Assembly: GCA_937967795.1 (NCBI GenBank) | Contig: CALBSK010000025.1 | Coordinates: 1 to 5,702, forward strand | DNA length: 5,702 bases | DNA from: an uncultured Alphaproteobacteria bacterium | GTDB taxonomy: Bacteria > Pseudomonadota > Alphaproteobacteria > UBA9655 | Direction of reading: 5' to 3' | Shown: positions 5,632 through 5,702 of the stretch, piece by piece | Layout of the letters: each line of letters begins with the position of its first letter | Numbering within the stretch: position 1 is the stretch's first letter | The notes under the pieces: model-generated | What the model saw: the letters and a program-made list of their open reading frames with translations, nothing else | Told to the model about the DNA's origin: nothing | The model's database searches: none | Made by a program: the position numbers and the translations under genes

Positions 5632-5702
5632 GAGTTTTTTTAGAGAATGTATAAGTTCATAAGAAATGAGACTCAGGCGACGTTGAGATAGGAAGAATGA
5701 AT
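5632..5702. other. Upstream flank of the tRNA, no gene seen
   Basis: No coding region is supported. A weak divergent plus-strand promoter could be read from TTGTCG (5625-5630) and TATAAG (5650-5655), but the 19-bp spacer is too long. ATG 5697-5699 lies just after AGGAAG (5690-5695), so a plus-strand gene may begin at the window edge. Three bases of it are not enough to call. Confidence 0.3.

Overview
The window looks like a piece of an accessory region in a fairly AT-rich alphaproteobacterial chromosome. The best taxonomic clue is the initiator tRNA at 5486..5562 (minus strand). Its anticodon stem carries an A-U pair above two G-C pairs instead of the usual three G-C pairs, a variant I associate with alphaproteobacteria such as rhizobia. 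The AT-rich base composition, accessory DNA and insertion sequence would fit a host-associated alphaproteobacterium (Rickettsiales or Holosporales-like). That placement is inference and nothing in the window proves it.

Layout, left to right. Positions 1..63 hold the last 20 codons of an unrecognised plus-strand gene. An apparently intact insertion sequence of the ISAzo13 type (about 63..1352) has landed exactly on that gene's TAG stop codon. It has perfect 19-bp terminal inverted repeats and one minus-strand DDE transposase gene, whose promoter seems to produce a leaderless message. A non-coding stretch (1356..1579) follows with six copies of the heptamer TGCGACA, five direct and one inverted, resembling iterons or an operator array. 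Then come three plus-strand genes: a 290-residue protein of unknown function with a CxCx4CxC cluster (1580..2452), a 71-residue AlpA/excisionase-type helix-turn-helix protein (2679..2894), and a large Toprim plus DUF3987 primase-helicase-like protein (about 2884..5304) that overlaps the HTH gene. A non-coding stretch with two related TGCGGCA heptamers and a possible terminator (5305..5485) leads to the 3' end of the initiator tRNA gene. The tRNA has its own promoter at 5603..5631.

Reading as a system: the three plus-strand genes and the flanking heptamers look like the replication and control module of an integrated plasmid-like or satellite-like element. The HTH protein would be the regulator or excision factor and the Toprim/DUF3987 protein the replication enzyme. 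The unknown protein beside the heptamer array is a candidate array-binding or initiator protein. The module abuts the 3' end of a tRNA gene, a classic target of tyrosine integrases. However, no integrase and no second copy of the tRNA 3' end is visible here, so the element would have to extend beyond the left edge, or its integration genes have been lost. The insertion sequence separates the module from whatever lay to its left.
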